NCBI RefSeq assembly: GCF_000305775.1
Contig: NC_018866.1
Span: 2,747,001-2,811,000, forward strand
Length of the DNA: 64,000 nt
Origin: Dehalobacter sp. DCA
Lineage (GTDB): Bacteria > Bacillota > Desulfitobacteriia > Desulfitobacteriales > Syntrophobotulaceae
Reading direction: 5' to 3'
This document shows, piece by piece, positions 50,701 through 58,501 of the stretch. Below the pieces are notes generated by a model, which saw only the letters and a program-made list of their open reading frames with translations, made no database searches and was not told where the DNA came from. A program made the translations under genes and the position numbers. Position 1 is the first letter of the stretch. The number at the start of each line of letters is the position of its first letter.

Positions 50701-51327
50701 ATTTAAGGAATGATCTCTGAAATTCTGGAGTGCCTGATCGTCTACAATTTCCCGGATCTCCGCCTGTTCGATCAAGTTAATTTTTTGATATTCATGCGAA
50801 GTACGAAATCCGTCAAAAAAATGCAGAAACGGGATTCTGGATTGGATAGCGCTCAGATGAGCAACATATCCAAAATCATGTGCTTCCTGGACGTTGGTTG
50901 ATGCCAACAGCGCAAAACCAGTCTGCCGGCAGGCCATGACATCCTGATGATCGCCAAAGATGGACAGTGCATGGGTCGCCAACGCTCTCGCGCTGACATG
51001 AAATACGGCCGGCAATAGTTCCCCGGCAAGCTTGTACATATTCGGTATCATCAGCAGCAGACCCTGAGAAGCGGTGTAAGTGGTTGTCAACGCTCCCGAA
51101 GCAAGCGATCCGTGAAGGGCTCCCACAGCACCTGCCTCGGATTCCATCTCCACCACTTTTACAGGCTGACCGAAAATATTCTTTTTACCGTGCGCCGACC
51201 ATTCATCAACACCTTCGGCCATCGGAGATGACGGAGTGATCGGAAAGATGGTGGCAACCTCAGTCAGGGCATAGGACGCCAGTGCTGCAGCTTCATTGCC
51301 ATCCATCGTGGCCGTTTTCATTGGCAT
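47776..51327 (-). CDS. nifJ: Pyruvate:ferredoxin (flavodoxin) oxidoreductase, single-chain
   Basis: It oxidises pyruvate to acetyl-CoA and CO2, reducing ferredoxin, the central step of clostridial energy metabolism. The 1183-residue chain holds all modules: pyruvate-binding domain with TATMDGNEAAALASYALTE and YPITPSS-like FPITPSSPM, the gamma domain (about 420-600), two [4Fe-4S] ferredoxin motifs CIQCNQCAYICP and CTGCMNCADICP (about 695-765), the cysteine-bearing NGACPGCGETSY, and the TPP motif GGDGWAYDIGYNGVDH (about 972) with DTEVYSNTGGQSSKATP. ATG 51327 is 7 nt from AAGGAGG. It is a single-gene unit in the minus direction; its long leader (51328-51504) contains palindromes. Confidence 0.97.
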   Translation of the reverse strand: MPMKTATMDGNEAAALASYALTEVATIFPITPSSPMAEGVDEWSAHGKKNIFGQPVKVVEMESEAGAVGALHGSLASGALTTTYTASQGLLLMIPNMYKLAGELLPAVFHVSARALATHALSIFGDHQDVMACRQTGFALLASTNVQEAHDFGYVAHLSAIQSRIPFLHFFDGFRTSHEYQKINLIEQAEIREIVDDQALQNFRDHSLNPEHPVVKGSTQNPDVYFQFREVSNPFYEKVPDIVEGYLREIERISGRAYHPFNYYGVPDAENIIVTMGSVCDTVEETIDVLQKRGEKVGMVIVHLYRPFSAKYFFDVLPASVKKIAVLDRTKEPGALGEPLYLDILELFRHTSDRTSEQAAHQPIIVGGRYGLGSKDTTPSQILAVYQNLKQDKPKNHFTIGIADDVSDTSLPDGEWMDATPEGTISCKFWGLGSDGTVGANKSAVKIIGDNTDLYVQAYFSYDSKKSGGTTVSHLRFGRSPIKSRYLVFSADYIACHNQSFIYHYDLLKGIKKNGTFVLNCPWRSLHELEEHLPAYLKKTIFQNNIHFYVIDAIDIASQIGLGGRINMVMQAAFFKLANVIPIEDAVRYLKNSIEKTYGRKGQKIVEMNKAAVDQSISRLIRIEAPASWESAQDQKTELKEEPEFIKKIQRPIARSEGDELPVSTFLGMEDGSTPLGTTAYEKRGIAVQIPEWQIDKCIQCNQCAYICPHATVRPFLLDDQEKAQAPETFITKEASGKGLEGLHYRIQIAPLDCTGCMNCADICPAPGKALIMKPAEHEIEMEAENWEYALSIRTKEDRMDRNTLKGSQFIRPLLEFNGACPGCGETSYVKLLTQLFGERMMIANATGCSSIWGGSYPSIPYTTNAEGRGPAWANSLFENNAEYGYGMYLGALQIRERISALMQEALTMELSEEIKTAFREWLDAYHDGERSLAVSVKVLQALNSNATPSHPVISEILKRKDYLVKRSVWAIGGDGWAYDIGYNGVDHVLASGDDVNLLVMDTEVYSNTGGQSSKATPTAAIAKFAAAGKKIRKKDLGMMAMSYGYVYVAQIAMGANMIQTIKAITEAERYHGPSLIIAYSTCFNHGLKNGMGMSLAQQKKAVEAGYWHLYRYNPDLKQQGKNPFILDSKEPKGNFKEFLESEIRYASLKNVFPEIAEDMFSLAEQHAAERYESYRKMATSQS

Positions 51328-51391
51328 CAAAAAACCTCCTTTTAGCTTAAGCTTGATCCATATTTGTGATCTGTTATTAAATTGATGATCC

Positions 51392-51468
51392 AGTACCTCG
51401 TCAACTCGGTACTAAGCTTTATAATCTATATTATTGATACTTTCCAGCGAAAAATGCACAGAAGTGCA
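51392..51468 (-). promoter_or_regulatory. nifJ upstream region with two palindromes
   Basis: AGTACC-N10-GGTACT (51392-51413) and TGCAC-N4-GTGCA (51455-51468) flank an A/T-rich stretch with TATAGAT-like -10 candidates (about 51424-51430). The first could be in the 5' leader, the second near or upstream of the -35. No known operator consensus fits. Both are candidate regulator sites. Confidence 0.4.
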
Positions 51469-51504
51469 AACCAGTCAACTTTGCAAAAAATTACAAAAAA
51501 AACA

Positions 51505-51531
51505 CTGCCAATAGTGCGTTACTATTAGCAG
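51505..51531 (-). terminator. terminator of the coiled-coil protein gene
   Basis: On the minus strand CTGCTAATAGT, AACGC and ACTATTGGCAG form an 11-bp stem with one mismatch, followed by TGTTTTTTTTG. It lies 60 bp after the stop at 51591. Confidence 0.83.
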
Positions 51532-51590
51532 CTCTCAAAGGCTTATAGTTAATCATTTTTGATCTTTCATCGGACATTTACTGAGAATGT

Positions 51591-52151
51591 CTAATCCAGA
51601 AAATCCTCTAAATCTTCAATCGTCGCTTTCAGCGCCGTAATCCTTTGTTCCTGTACCATAATAATATTATGCAGCGTTATTTTGGCCTGAGCAATATCCA
51701 GTTCTTTTTTTGTCTTTCTGAGATCAACGACTTGCTGCTGAACGTCGCCCAACTGGCCTTCTATCTCAGTTTTATCTTCCTTGAGCGTCTGCAAAAAGTT
51801 CTTCAGCGGAGCAAGCAGGGCTTCCATCTGTTCATCGGTCAGATTCTCATTCTGTTGTCTAAGATCATTAATCTTGGCAACTGCATTACTGCGAAGCTGA
51901 ATCAATTGATTGCGCAAATGAATCGTCTCTGTTTTATTGGCACGGATTTCATCAAATAAGGGCTTGAGTTCCTTCTGCCATTGCTGGACAGTAATACCCT
52001 TAGCTTCAGTATTCATCTGTTTGTTGCTTTGGGAATTCTGTTTACTTGATGTGCCATCCGCTGTTTTGTCTGTCTTGGCAAAAACCAGCGCACTGTTAAG
52101 GATTAAGCAAACACTCATAACAGCCAGCAGCACAACTTTTATTCTTTTCAT
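51591..52151 (-). CDS. secreted coiled-coil protein
   Basis: I do not recognise the family. A signal peptide (about residues 1-28, KRIKVVLLAVMSVCLILNSALVFA) leads a Lys/Ser/Gln-rich linker and a long amphipathic helical region (about 55-186) with heptad pattern: WQKELKPLFDEIRANKTE, LRNQLIQLRSNAVAKI, EIEGQLGDVQQQVVDLRK and TALKATIEDLEDFLD. It is probably an extracytoplasmic coiled-coil. ATG 52151 has GGGAGGA 7-8 nt upstream. The gene lies 19 bp after the lipoprotein gene and close to a sensor kinase operon, so all three may act in envelope sensing. Confidence 0.78.
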   Translation of the reverse strand: MKRIKVVLLAVMSVCLILNSALVFAKTDKTADGTSSKQNSQSNKQMNTEAKGITVQQWQKELKPLFDEIRANKTETIHLRNQLIQLRSNAVAKINDLRQQNENLTDEQMEALLAPLKNFLQTLKEDKTEIEGQLGDVQQQVVDLRKTKKELDIAQAKITLHNIIMVQEQRITALKATIEDLEDFLD

Positions 52152-52170
52152 ATGCTTCCTCCCCACAATG

Positions 52171-52587
52171 TTATTTCAGATCATTTTCTTCAATATCATC
52201 CATCGCATTCACAGTGTTGATGATTTCATCAAGCTCTCTGGAAATCTCGTCCAATACAGCTTCTTTTTCTTCATCTGCCGACCGTGTGCCTGATTTTGCC
52301 ACCACCGAAATTTCTTGATTATCGGATTCCTTGTTTTCTTTCCTGTCTGTCTTCGTTCCGTCTATCCCCGCTCCGTCTGTCCCCGTTCTGTCTGTCCCCG
52401 CTCCATCGATTCCTGCTCCATCACTTTGCACCTGATCGTCTTTGTTCGCGGATTGCTGGTCTTCAGTCTGAACACCGTTTCGCGGCACTTCGGAATTCTT
52501 CGATTGATCCGTTTGGCCCGAGCAGCCGCTCAGCGTGACAAAGAAGGAAAGAATTAGGAATGTCGTTAAGAACACTCTACCTTTCAT
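52171..52587 (-). CDS. lipoprotein with degenerate DG-x-G-x-D repeats
   Basis: The 138-residue protein has a lipoprotein signal with lipobox LSGC (Cys about residue 21). The middle is low-complexity, Asp/Gly/Thr-rich, with five or so imperfect DGAGID/TDRTGT units (about 60-85), followed by a Lys/Glu-rich stretch and an acidic helical tail EILDEI-like (LDEISRELDEIINTVN). The repeated DNA unit (about GTCTGTCCCCGCTCC) shows that the tract grew by slippage. ATG 52587 has AGGAGGG; GTG 52590 is adjacent. It precedes the coiled-coil gene by 19 bp. Function is unknown. Confidence 0.75.
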   Translation of the reverse strand: MKGRVFLTTFLILSFFVTLSGCSGQTDQSKNSEVPRNGVQTEDQQSANKDDQVQSDGAGIDGAGTDRTGTDGAGIDGTKTDRKENKESDNQEISVVAKSGTRSADEEKEAVLDEISRELDEIINTVNAMDDIEENDLK

Positions 52588-52721
52588 CACTACCCTCCTG
52601 GTACTTCAGGCAGGCAGACCATCGGTCTACAGCCTTATTTTAAAGAAAAAATATCAAAGCAAAACAGATGAGTTGTAAATAATACGTAAAATTATGACTG
52701 TACTTTTTAAAATTCTAGGTA

Positions 52722-54131
52722 TTAGCCAGGGAAAAAAATCACAATCTCCGTTCCCTGCCCATAGGTGCTGGAAGCGCTAATTCTGCCGCCGTGCTGCTCA
52801 ACCAGCATCTTGGTGATGTTAAGACCAAGACCGGTTCCGCCTTCCACCTCCTGCCGGGATTTATCTGCCCGGTAGAATTTCTCAAAAATAAATGGCAGAT
52901 CCTGTGGTGCGATTCCCTTCCCGTTATCCTGAACACTCAATTTGATCCCGCCGTCTTCCGGCGTTATAGTCAGTTTGATTTTTCCGTTCTTTCCGGTATA
53001 TTTCAGCGCATTATCCAGGATATTGATCAGGATCTGTTTAAAACGATACTGATCCGCGTATAATTCCAGTCCGTCCGGACAATCCATCATCAGCTCTATA
53101 TTTTTAGGATTTTCCCTCATCCCTGTGCTTTCCAGAATCTCCTCCAGGGTATTCCCGACCAGGAAATACTTCCTGGCGAGTGTAATCTCCCCTGACTGAA
53201 TTTTCGCTGATTCTAGGATTTCACCTGTCAGCCCCATTAAACGGTTTGTTTCCGTTTTAATAATATTCAAATACTTTGGATAGTCCTGAGGTTTTACCAA
53301 TCCATCCAGCATTCCCTGGACAAAACCGTTGATCGATGTCAGCGGAGTTCTCAGATCGTGAGACACACTTGCCATAAAATCACGCCGCATATTTTCGGCC
53401 GTACTGATTTGGTTTTTCATATTATTGAAGGCTTTTGCCATCTTTTCCAGCTCATCACCTGAATGAACTGCCAAATCATTGATCTGCTCTCCGGCGGCCA
53501 GCTGTATCGCTCCCTCTTCCATGATTTTCAACGGCTTGGTAATTTTAAGGGCTGCCAGATAAATCATGATACCGCTTAAGATAACTGCCGCCAGCGCAGA
53601 ACACCATATGATCATATTGATCTTTTGAATATAAGCGTAGATTTCGTCAAGCGGAGCAAAAAACAAAATAGCTCCTTCAATCATATTATCCTGGCCGTAG
53701 GGGACCCCTAAAAAGGCTACATCTGCGGCAAACCTGTCCGAGTATTGCTTTTTCCGGGAAACTTCCTTGCCCTGCAGGATGCTTTTTAAATCTTCAAACA
53801 GGTACGCATCCAGCAGTTCCTTATCCAGTACCAGATTCTTATTCGCAAGAACCTCCGGATTCAGCCGGATTGCATAAATCCGTGAACCCGTCATCGAACC
53901 CAGGATATCCAGCGAATCATTTAGTTCCGAATAGGTTATTTCGGCCTGTTCATACTTCCCGAGCAGCAGAACCGTTTCGGCTGCCGCGGCACGCATTTCT
54001 TGCTGCTTTTCCCCGAATACATAGTTGTTAAACGCATAGGAGAGAAGAACGGCAATGACAGCCATCACCGCAATGATCAAGATCAGATAGGTAAAAAACA
54101 GTTTTGAGAAAATTGTTTTCTTAACCATCAA
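52722..54131 (-). CDS. HAMP sensor histidine kinase
   Basis: A 469-residue membrane sensor kinase: helix 1 (about 10-30), an outer domain (32-175) with VLDKELLDAYLFEDL, helix 2 (about 178-198), a HAMP domain (to 250), HisKA with the phospho-accepting His in SVSHDLRTPLTSINGF (about 255), and the HATPase_c domain with NALKYTGKNG, DNGKGIAPQDLPFIFEKFYR and GTGLGLNITKMLVEQHGG. It overlaps the upstream response regulator by 11 bp, a classical coupled two-component pair. The signal is unknown. The nearby lipoprotein and coiled-coil genes lie downstream on the same strand, after a gap of 135 bp. Confidence 0.93.
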   Translation of the reverse strand: MMVKKTIFSKLFFTYLILIIAVMAVIAVLLSYAFNNYVFGEKQQEMRAAAAETVLLLGKYEQAEITYSELNDSLDILGSMTGSRIYAIRLNPEVLANKNLVLDKELLDAYLFEDLKSILQGKEVSRKKQYSDRFAADVAFLGVPYGQDNMIEGAILFFAPLDEIYAYIQKINMIIWCSALAAVILSGIMIYLAALKITKPLKIMEEGAIQLAAGEQINDLAVHSGDELEKMAKAFNNMKNQISTAENMRRDFMASVSHDLRTPLTSINGFVQGMLDGLVKPQDYPKYLNIIKTETNRLMGLTGEILESAKIQSGEITLARKYFLVGNTLEEILESTGMRENPKNIELMMDCPDGLELYADQYRFKQILINILDNALKYTGKNGKIKLTITPEDGGIKLSVQDNGKGIAPQDLPFIFEKFYRADKSRQEVEGGTGLGLNITKMLVEQHGGRISASSTYGQGTEIVIFFPG

Positions 54132-54825
54132 TCTCCAGCTTGTATCCTACTCCCCAGACGGTACTGATCCGGCAGTTAGAACAAACACCCTCCAGTTTTT
54201 CTCTCAGTTTGTTGATATGAACATCAACAGTCCGGGTATCTCCTTCATATGAGTAGCCCCATACTTTTTCCAGTAGCTGATCTCTGGTAAAAACCATATT
54301 TCTGTTCTTGAGAAGGAAATACAGCAGCTGGATCTCTTTCGGCTTCAGTTCTATTTTTTCGCCTTCCAGTCTGGCCTCGTAACGGTTCATATCCACCTGG
54401 ATATTTCCGATATTCAGAACATTGGTTTCGGCTTGTTGATCTGCTCTATCCTTCGTTTCATTTCCTTGAACGTTTTTTAGTCTGGCTTTGACCCTGGCCA
54501 CTAGTTCTCTCGGTTCAAAAGGCTTCACAATATAATCATCGACACCAAGTTCAAACCCCTGAATCTTATCTTCCATCAAATCACAGGCAGTCAGCATAAT
54601 GATCGGAACAGAGCTGATCTGCCTGATCATTTTACAGACTTCCCACCCGTTAATGACCGGCAGCATGATATCGAGAATCACTAAATCTGTTTTTTCTGTT
54701 CGCAGGACATCGAGCGCACTGCTTCCATCATGAACCATATAAAGCTGGTATCCCTCATTCAAAAGATAAAGTTCTAACAGCTGGCAGATATTGTGATCAT
54801 CATCAACGACAAGTATGCTTGTCAT
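54121..54825 (-). CDS. OmpR/PhoB-family response regulator
   Basis: The 234-residue protein has a receiver domain with VVDDDHNICQLLELY at the start, the phospho-acceptor Asp in LVILDIMLPVINGWE (about residue 52), and the Thr/Lys switch in MLTACD and YIVKPFEPREL. The C-terminal winged helix (about 140-234) reads KEIQLLYFLLKNRNMVFTRDQLLEKVWGY and RTVDVHINKLREKL, so it binds DNA. ATG 54825 is preferred: GGGGGTGA lies 6-9 nt upstream, and homologues start MTSILVVDDD; the frame is open to 54882 without SD. The histidine-kinase gene follows with an 11-bp overlap. Confidence 0.95.
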   Translation of the reverse strand: MTSILVVDDDHNICQLLELYLLNEGYQLYMVHDGSSALDVLRTEKTDLVILDIMLPVINGWEVCKMIRQISSVPIIMLTACDLMEDKIQGFELGVDDYIVKPFEPRELVARVKARLKNVQGNETKDRADQQAETNVLNIGNIQVDMNRYEARLEGEKIELKPKEIQLLYFLLKNRNMVFTRDQLLEKVWGYSYEGDTRTVDVHINKLREKLEGVCSNCRISTVWGVGYKLEIDG

Positions 54826-54942
54826 CCATCGTTCACCCCCACACTTCAGAAAGAAAAAATAAATTGCCAATAGACCAGACAACTATACCTGATGCTATTA
54901 TATCAGTTTTTTTCCAATTCTGTCATGGTTTTTCAAATGAAA

Positions 54943-54966
54943 AGAGGATGCCGAATAACATCCTCT
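54943..54966 (-). terminator. terminator of the rubredoxin gene
   Basis: AGAGGATG (54943-54950) pairs with CATCCTCT (54959-54966), followed on the minus strand by TTTTCATTTG. It lies 50 bp after the rubredoxin stop. Confidence 0.7.
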
Positions 54967-55015
54967 CTGGTCAGTCTTTATTTAAAATCAAAGTGAAAAA
55001 ATAATCGCAATTCTT

Positions 55016-55180
55016 CTATTCAACAGCAACTTCGAATTCGTCTTTAGCAGCCCCACACAAAGGACAAACCCAGTCATCGGGTAAATCTTCAAAAGCCGTA
55101 CCGGGAGCAATCCTAGCATCCGGATCTCCTTCAGCCGGATCATAAACATAACCGCATACTGTACATTCGTACTTTTGCAT
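55016..55180 (-). CDS. Rubredoxin
   Basis: The 54-residue protein binds one iron atom by four cysteines: [10 protein letters not shown] near the N-terminus and [13 protein letters not shown] near the C-terminus. The other family marks ([23 protein letters not shown]) are complete. Rubredoxins carry electrons in anaerobes, for example to superoxide reductase or rubrerythrin in oxygen defence. AAAGGAGG lies 8-9 nt before ATG 55180. It stands alone with its own terminator. The 217-bp gap to the GntR gene shows nothing I can name. Confidence 0.96.
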   Translation of the reverse strand: MQKYECTVCGYVYDPAEGDPDARIAPGTAFEDLPDDWVCPLCGAAKDEFEVAVE

Positions 55181-55397
55181 TTAAAGCGCCTCCTTTGTCA
55201 ATTTTTTTCATTATAACCGGAGGTTTTCTTGAAAACAAGGGGCTTTCAACTAAAATGTTTACTGAATTTTCGCGGTTATTCCTGCACTCTCTTAGCTGCG
55301 CAGCGGTCCATAAATCCTGAACGATTTGCGAATACTCTTTATCCAGCTTGTAAAACAGCAGCACTACAATCAGGAAATAGATGCATACCGGGCATAC

Positions 55398-56129
55398 TTA
55401 ATACTCCAGGATATTCCTAATTCTTTCAAATCTTTTCAGTTCCTGTTGGGTTTTGGAAAGATGGGCATTCATCAGCCGGTTAGCTGATTCGTTATCCTTA
55501 TTCTCCACAGCCTGAAAGATCTCCAGATGTTCCTGATAAAGCATCTGTCTGTTTTCAAAATAATAGGTCCGCACCCACTGCTGATACGTCGATCGCAAAA
55601 CCTGACCGGATATATCCAGAGCGGTATTAACCATTCGTTCCAGAAGCGGGTTTTTGCACATCCCAGCTAAAGCAAGATGAAAAGAGACATCATCCTTCTG
55701 GACATTTTTGCCCTCCGGCAGATCCTGTTTCATCTTTTCAAACAGCTTGTGCATGGCGGCAATATCGTCGTTATCCCTGTTTCGGGCAACAAGATCAACG
55801 GCTTGGGTCTCCAGAGCAATACAGACATCAATAATTTTTTCGAAATCATTTTCCAGCAGAAAAATAAAACTTAGAGGTTCAATCACTGCATTGGATGGAG
55901 AACGTTTGACAAAGATTCCCTCTCCCTGCCGGATATCGAGAATCCCTGTCAGGCTCAGCGCTGATAATGCCTCCCTGACCGAAGTTCTACTTACTTCAAA
56001 CTTTTCGGCAAGAATACTTTCTGTCGGTAGCTTATCACCCGGATTCAGCTGACCCTGAATCATAAAGTTTTTGATCTGTTCAAGAATAATCTCTGTAGTT
56101 CTCCTGCTCTTGATCGGCTTGATATCCAT
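55398..56129 (-). CDS. GntR-family regulator, FadR subfamily
   Basis: The N-terminal winged helix is of GntR type: TTEIILEQIKNFMIQGQLNPGDKLPTESILAEKFEVSRTSVREALSAL, and the C-terminal FCD domain (about residues 80-235) is all-helical with metal-binding His positions (DVSFHLALAGMCKN and LMNAHLSKTQQEL). FCD-type regulators sense organic acids such as lactate, gluconate or glycolate; the ligand here cannot be read. ATG 56129 is 7 nt from GGGAG; the ATG two codons upstream (56135) is too near. It is divergent from sleB. An inverted repeat at 56165-56185 lies over the promoter region. Confidence 0.92.
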   Translation of the reverse strand: MDIKPIKSRRTTEIILEQIKNFMIQGQLNPGDKLPTESILAEKFEVSRTSVREALSALSLTGILDIRQGEGIFVKRSPSNAVIEPLSFIFLLENDFEKIIDVCIALETQAVDLVARNRDNDDIAAMHKLFEKMKQDLPEGKNVQKDDVSFHLALAGMCKNPLLERMVNTALDISGQVLRSTYQQWVRTYYFENRQMLYQEHLEIFQAVENKDNESANRLMNAHLSKTQQELKRFERIRNILEY

Positions 56130-56164
56130 GCCCATACTCCCTCACAGGTATCCGACAAAATATA

Positions 56165-56185
56165 GTTATACGATTGTATTATAAC
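56165..56185. promoter_or_regulatory. inverted repeat upstream of the FadR-type regulator
   Basis: GTTATA (56165-56170) and TATAAC (56180-56185) form an inverted repeat that overlaps a TATAAT on the minus strand (56178-56183). GntR/FadR proteins commonly bind short inverted repeats near their own promoter. This is a candidate only. Confidence 0.4.
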
Positions 56186-56267
56186 ATATGACTTCAAAAT
56201 ATGGGAAAGCGGATAATATTCGGTATCTTAAGCCAGACTATGGAAAAAAGAATCACGAGGTGGTTGT

Positions 56268-56963
56268 ATGTCATTATCTCCCCATCCAACGTATAAAAGA
56301 ATTCTAGTTGTAGTGATGGCCCTTATGCTGTGTGCATCCTCCTTGAGCAATGCTGCCTTGGGAGACCGCAATCTTTCACGCGGATCCCGCGGGCCGGAGG
56401 TAGCGGAACTCCAAAAAAGGCTGTCTATGCTGGGATATGTGATCGGTTCAATTGACGGAATCTATGGACGCCAAACCGAGGCCAGGGTCCGTTTGTTTCA
56501 AAAAGAACACGGACTAGGCGCAGATGGTATAGCCGGAACCAGAACTATACGCGAGCTCAAACGCTTGACCGGGGAAAGTGTGACAGTCGGCGGCACAGCG
56601 ATTGGATATAAGAATTCGGATATTAATCTTTTAGCCCGTCTGGTCAGTGCCGAAGCTAAAGGAGAGCCCTATCGCGGGCAAATTGCCGTTGCCTCCGTTG
56701 TGTTAAACCGTGTTCAAAGTTCCTCATTTCCAAATACGATTCCAGATGTTATTTACCAACCCGGTGCTTTTTCTCCAGTGGCAGACGGGTCCATTTGGAA
56801 TGAGCCTGTTCCTTCGGCCTATAACGCAGTATATGAAGCATTACACGGAACAGACCCTGCCTACGGAGCATTATTCTTTTTTAACCCTGCCAAAACCAGC
56901 AACAATTATATCTGGTCACGACCTCAAATTATTCAAATTGGCAAACACATCTTTTGTCGTTAG
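56268..56963 (+). CDS. sleB: Spore cortex-lytic enzyme SleB
   Basis: SleB is a lytic transglycosylase that opens the spore cortex at germination. The 231-residue protein has a signal peptide (about 10-33), a PG_binding_1 domain (about 40-95, GPEVAELQKRLSMLGYVIGSIDGIYGRQT), and the Hydrolase_2 catalytic domain (about 118-231) with the catalytic Glu in ARLVSAEAKGEPYRGQIAVASVVLNRV, FPNTIPDVIYQPGAFSPV and LFFFNPAKTS. The ypeB gene follows 10 bp on, the standard sleB-ypeB operon of spore formers. The ATG at 56268 follows CACGAGGTGG, a moderate SD. The length is near the usual. Confidence 0.94.
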   Translation: MSLSPHPTYKRILVVVMALMLCASSLSNAALGDRNLSRGSRGPEVAELQKRLSMLGYVIGSIDGIYGRQTEARVRLFQKEHGLGADGIAGTRTIRELKRLTGESVTVGGTAIGYKNSDINLLARLVSAEAKGEPYRGQIAVASVVLNRVQSSSFPNTIPDVIYQPGAFSPVADGSIWNEPVPSAYNAVYEALHGTDPAYGALFFFNPAKTSNNYIWSRPQIIQIGKHIFCR

Positions 56964-56973
56964 GAGGAAAAAT

Positions 56974-58341
56974 ATGAAGAAAAGATTTTGGCCGTGGGCT
57001 TTAGCTGCGGGACTCGCGCTCTCTCTGATCTGGGGGGTGAATCAATTTCAAAGAGCTGAAAGTTTGGACCTCGCCGCCGAGAACCAATATCAAAGATCTT
57101 TTGCCGACCTGGTGACTCACCTTGACGGTTTAGAAACTACTCTGGCCAAAAGCAGGGCTGCAGGGACCCCGACCCAGCAGGTATTATATTTAAGCCAATC
57201 CTGGCAGCAGAGTGAAACGTCCGTGAAGGATCTCTCTCTGCTGCCGTCAGATGAATACGGGTTAAATTATGTCGATCAGTTTCTGAATCAAATTGGCGAA
57301 TATGCCCATCTGATGACGCAGCAGATTGCCAAAGGGGAGCAGATGAATGCTTCCCAGGAAAAAACGCTGACCAATATGCAGGAAAGGCTTATTTCTGTTA
57401 ACCGGACCGTTCAAGAACTCAATGTCAGTCTTAGTACAGAAAGTATTTCCTGGCTCAGTAAAAATAAGCGGAGTGCTTCAACTAATTTTTCCAATGCTGC
57501 TCCTGCCTCAGCCATTGGAGAAGAAGGTGCTGCTACAGTCCCTGACTCAGTCAGCTCTGGGCTTGAGCAGCTTGATGCCAGCTTGCAGAAATACCCCCCA
57601 TATTCTTATGAGGGTCAGGCGGATACGCATTTTGTGTCGGAACCGCTTGGCCTTCCTGAAAAGACTGTAACAGAGAAGGAAGCAAAAGCTGCAGCCACTG
57701 ATTTTTTGCAGACCCTTGGCTATACGAACGTTGATCCGCAGTCTTCCGGCATCTCCAACGGTACTTTCAGCGTTTATGTTTTCAAATTTAGCAGCACCAC
57801 GGTCGACGTGGCTAAAAAAGGCGGCGTAATCACGTACTTCCGGGATGAAAGAGCGCTTGGTCTGCAGCGATTTGATGCAGACAATACAGCATCTCGGGCC
57901 TTGAAAACTTTACAAAATCTTGGATGGAAGAATCTTGTTCAGACTTCAGTCAATGATTTTGGCGGAACGATACAGCTGGACGCAGTCGTTGAAGAACAAG
58001 GCATTCGAATCTATCCTGATAAAATCCGGCTGATTGTTGCCAAAGATAACGGCAGAATAACAGGTTATGATGCAACATCGTACTGGCTGTTTCACCATAA
58101 ACGCACGCTTCTGCCTGAAATCACAATAGATCAGGCCAAATCTCGTCTCCGTTCTGACGTCTCCATCCAGGAGTACAGGCCGGTCGTCATATCCCTTCCC
58201 GGCTGGCCCGAAGCTTTCTGTTATGAATTCCGGGTAAAAAAAGGCGGGGAGGAATTCATGATCTATATCAATGCGGTCAGTGGGTACGAGGAAAAAATCC
58301 AGCGGGTTATCCAAACTCCACGAGGAGAATATCTGGAGTAA
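56974..58341 (+). CDS. ypeB: Germination protein YpeB
   Basis: YpeB is needed for correct placement and stability of SleB in the spore. The 455-residue protein has an N-terminal membrane helix (about 5-25, WPWALAAGLALSLIWGV), a helical N-domain (30-185) and three tandem PepSY-type domains in the second half (for example EKEAKAAATDFLQTLGYTNV and IDQAKSRLRSDVSI), each of about 75 residues. ATG 56974 has TAGGAGG at 8 nt; the frame is open upstream into sleB but that part is antisense-like and lacks SD. It is co-transcribed with sleB. No other sporulation genes are close. Confidence 0.93.
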   Translation: MKKRFWPWALAAGLALSLIWGVNQFQRAESLDLAAENQYQRSFADLVTHLDGLETTLAKSRAAGTPTQQVLYLSQSWQQSETSVKDLSLLPSDEYGLNYVDQFLNQIGEYAHLMTQQIAKGEQMNASQEKTLTNMQERLISVNRTVQELNVSLSTESISWLSKNKRSASTNFSNAAPASAIGEEGAATVPDSVSSGLEQLDASLQKYPPYSYEGQADTHFVSEPLGLPEKTVTEKEAKAAATDFLQTLGYTNVDPQSSGISNGTFSVYVFKFSSTTVDVAKKGGVITYFRDERALGLQRFDADNTASRALKTLQNLGWKNLVQTSVNDFGGTIQLDAVVEEQGIRIYPDKIRLIVAKDNGRITGYDATSYWLFHHKRTLLPEITIDQAKSRLRSDVSIQEYRPVVISLPGWPEAFCYEFRVKKGGEEFMIYINAVSGYEEKIQRVIQTPRGEYLE

Positions 58342-58351
58342 GGTAAATCAC

Positions 58352-58380
58352 TGGAAATACACCGCCAAAAAGGTTATAAT
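58352..58380 (+). promoter_or_regulatory. promoter of the Crp/Fnr gene
   Basis: TGGAAA (58352-58357) and TATAAT (58375-58380) with a 17-bp spacer. The transcript would begin near 58387 and carry a 115-nt leader that contains a 41-codon open frame (58395-58520). Confidence 0.6.
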
Positions 58381-58501
58381 TCTTGTATAAAAAAATGCGC
58401 AAACCGGCAGCCCAAAGCAAAGAATCCGCCGGTATGGTCACAGAAATCCTGACAAAAATGAAAGATGCGCTACAGGATATCGATTCAGAGGTGTGTGGGA
58501 C

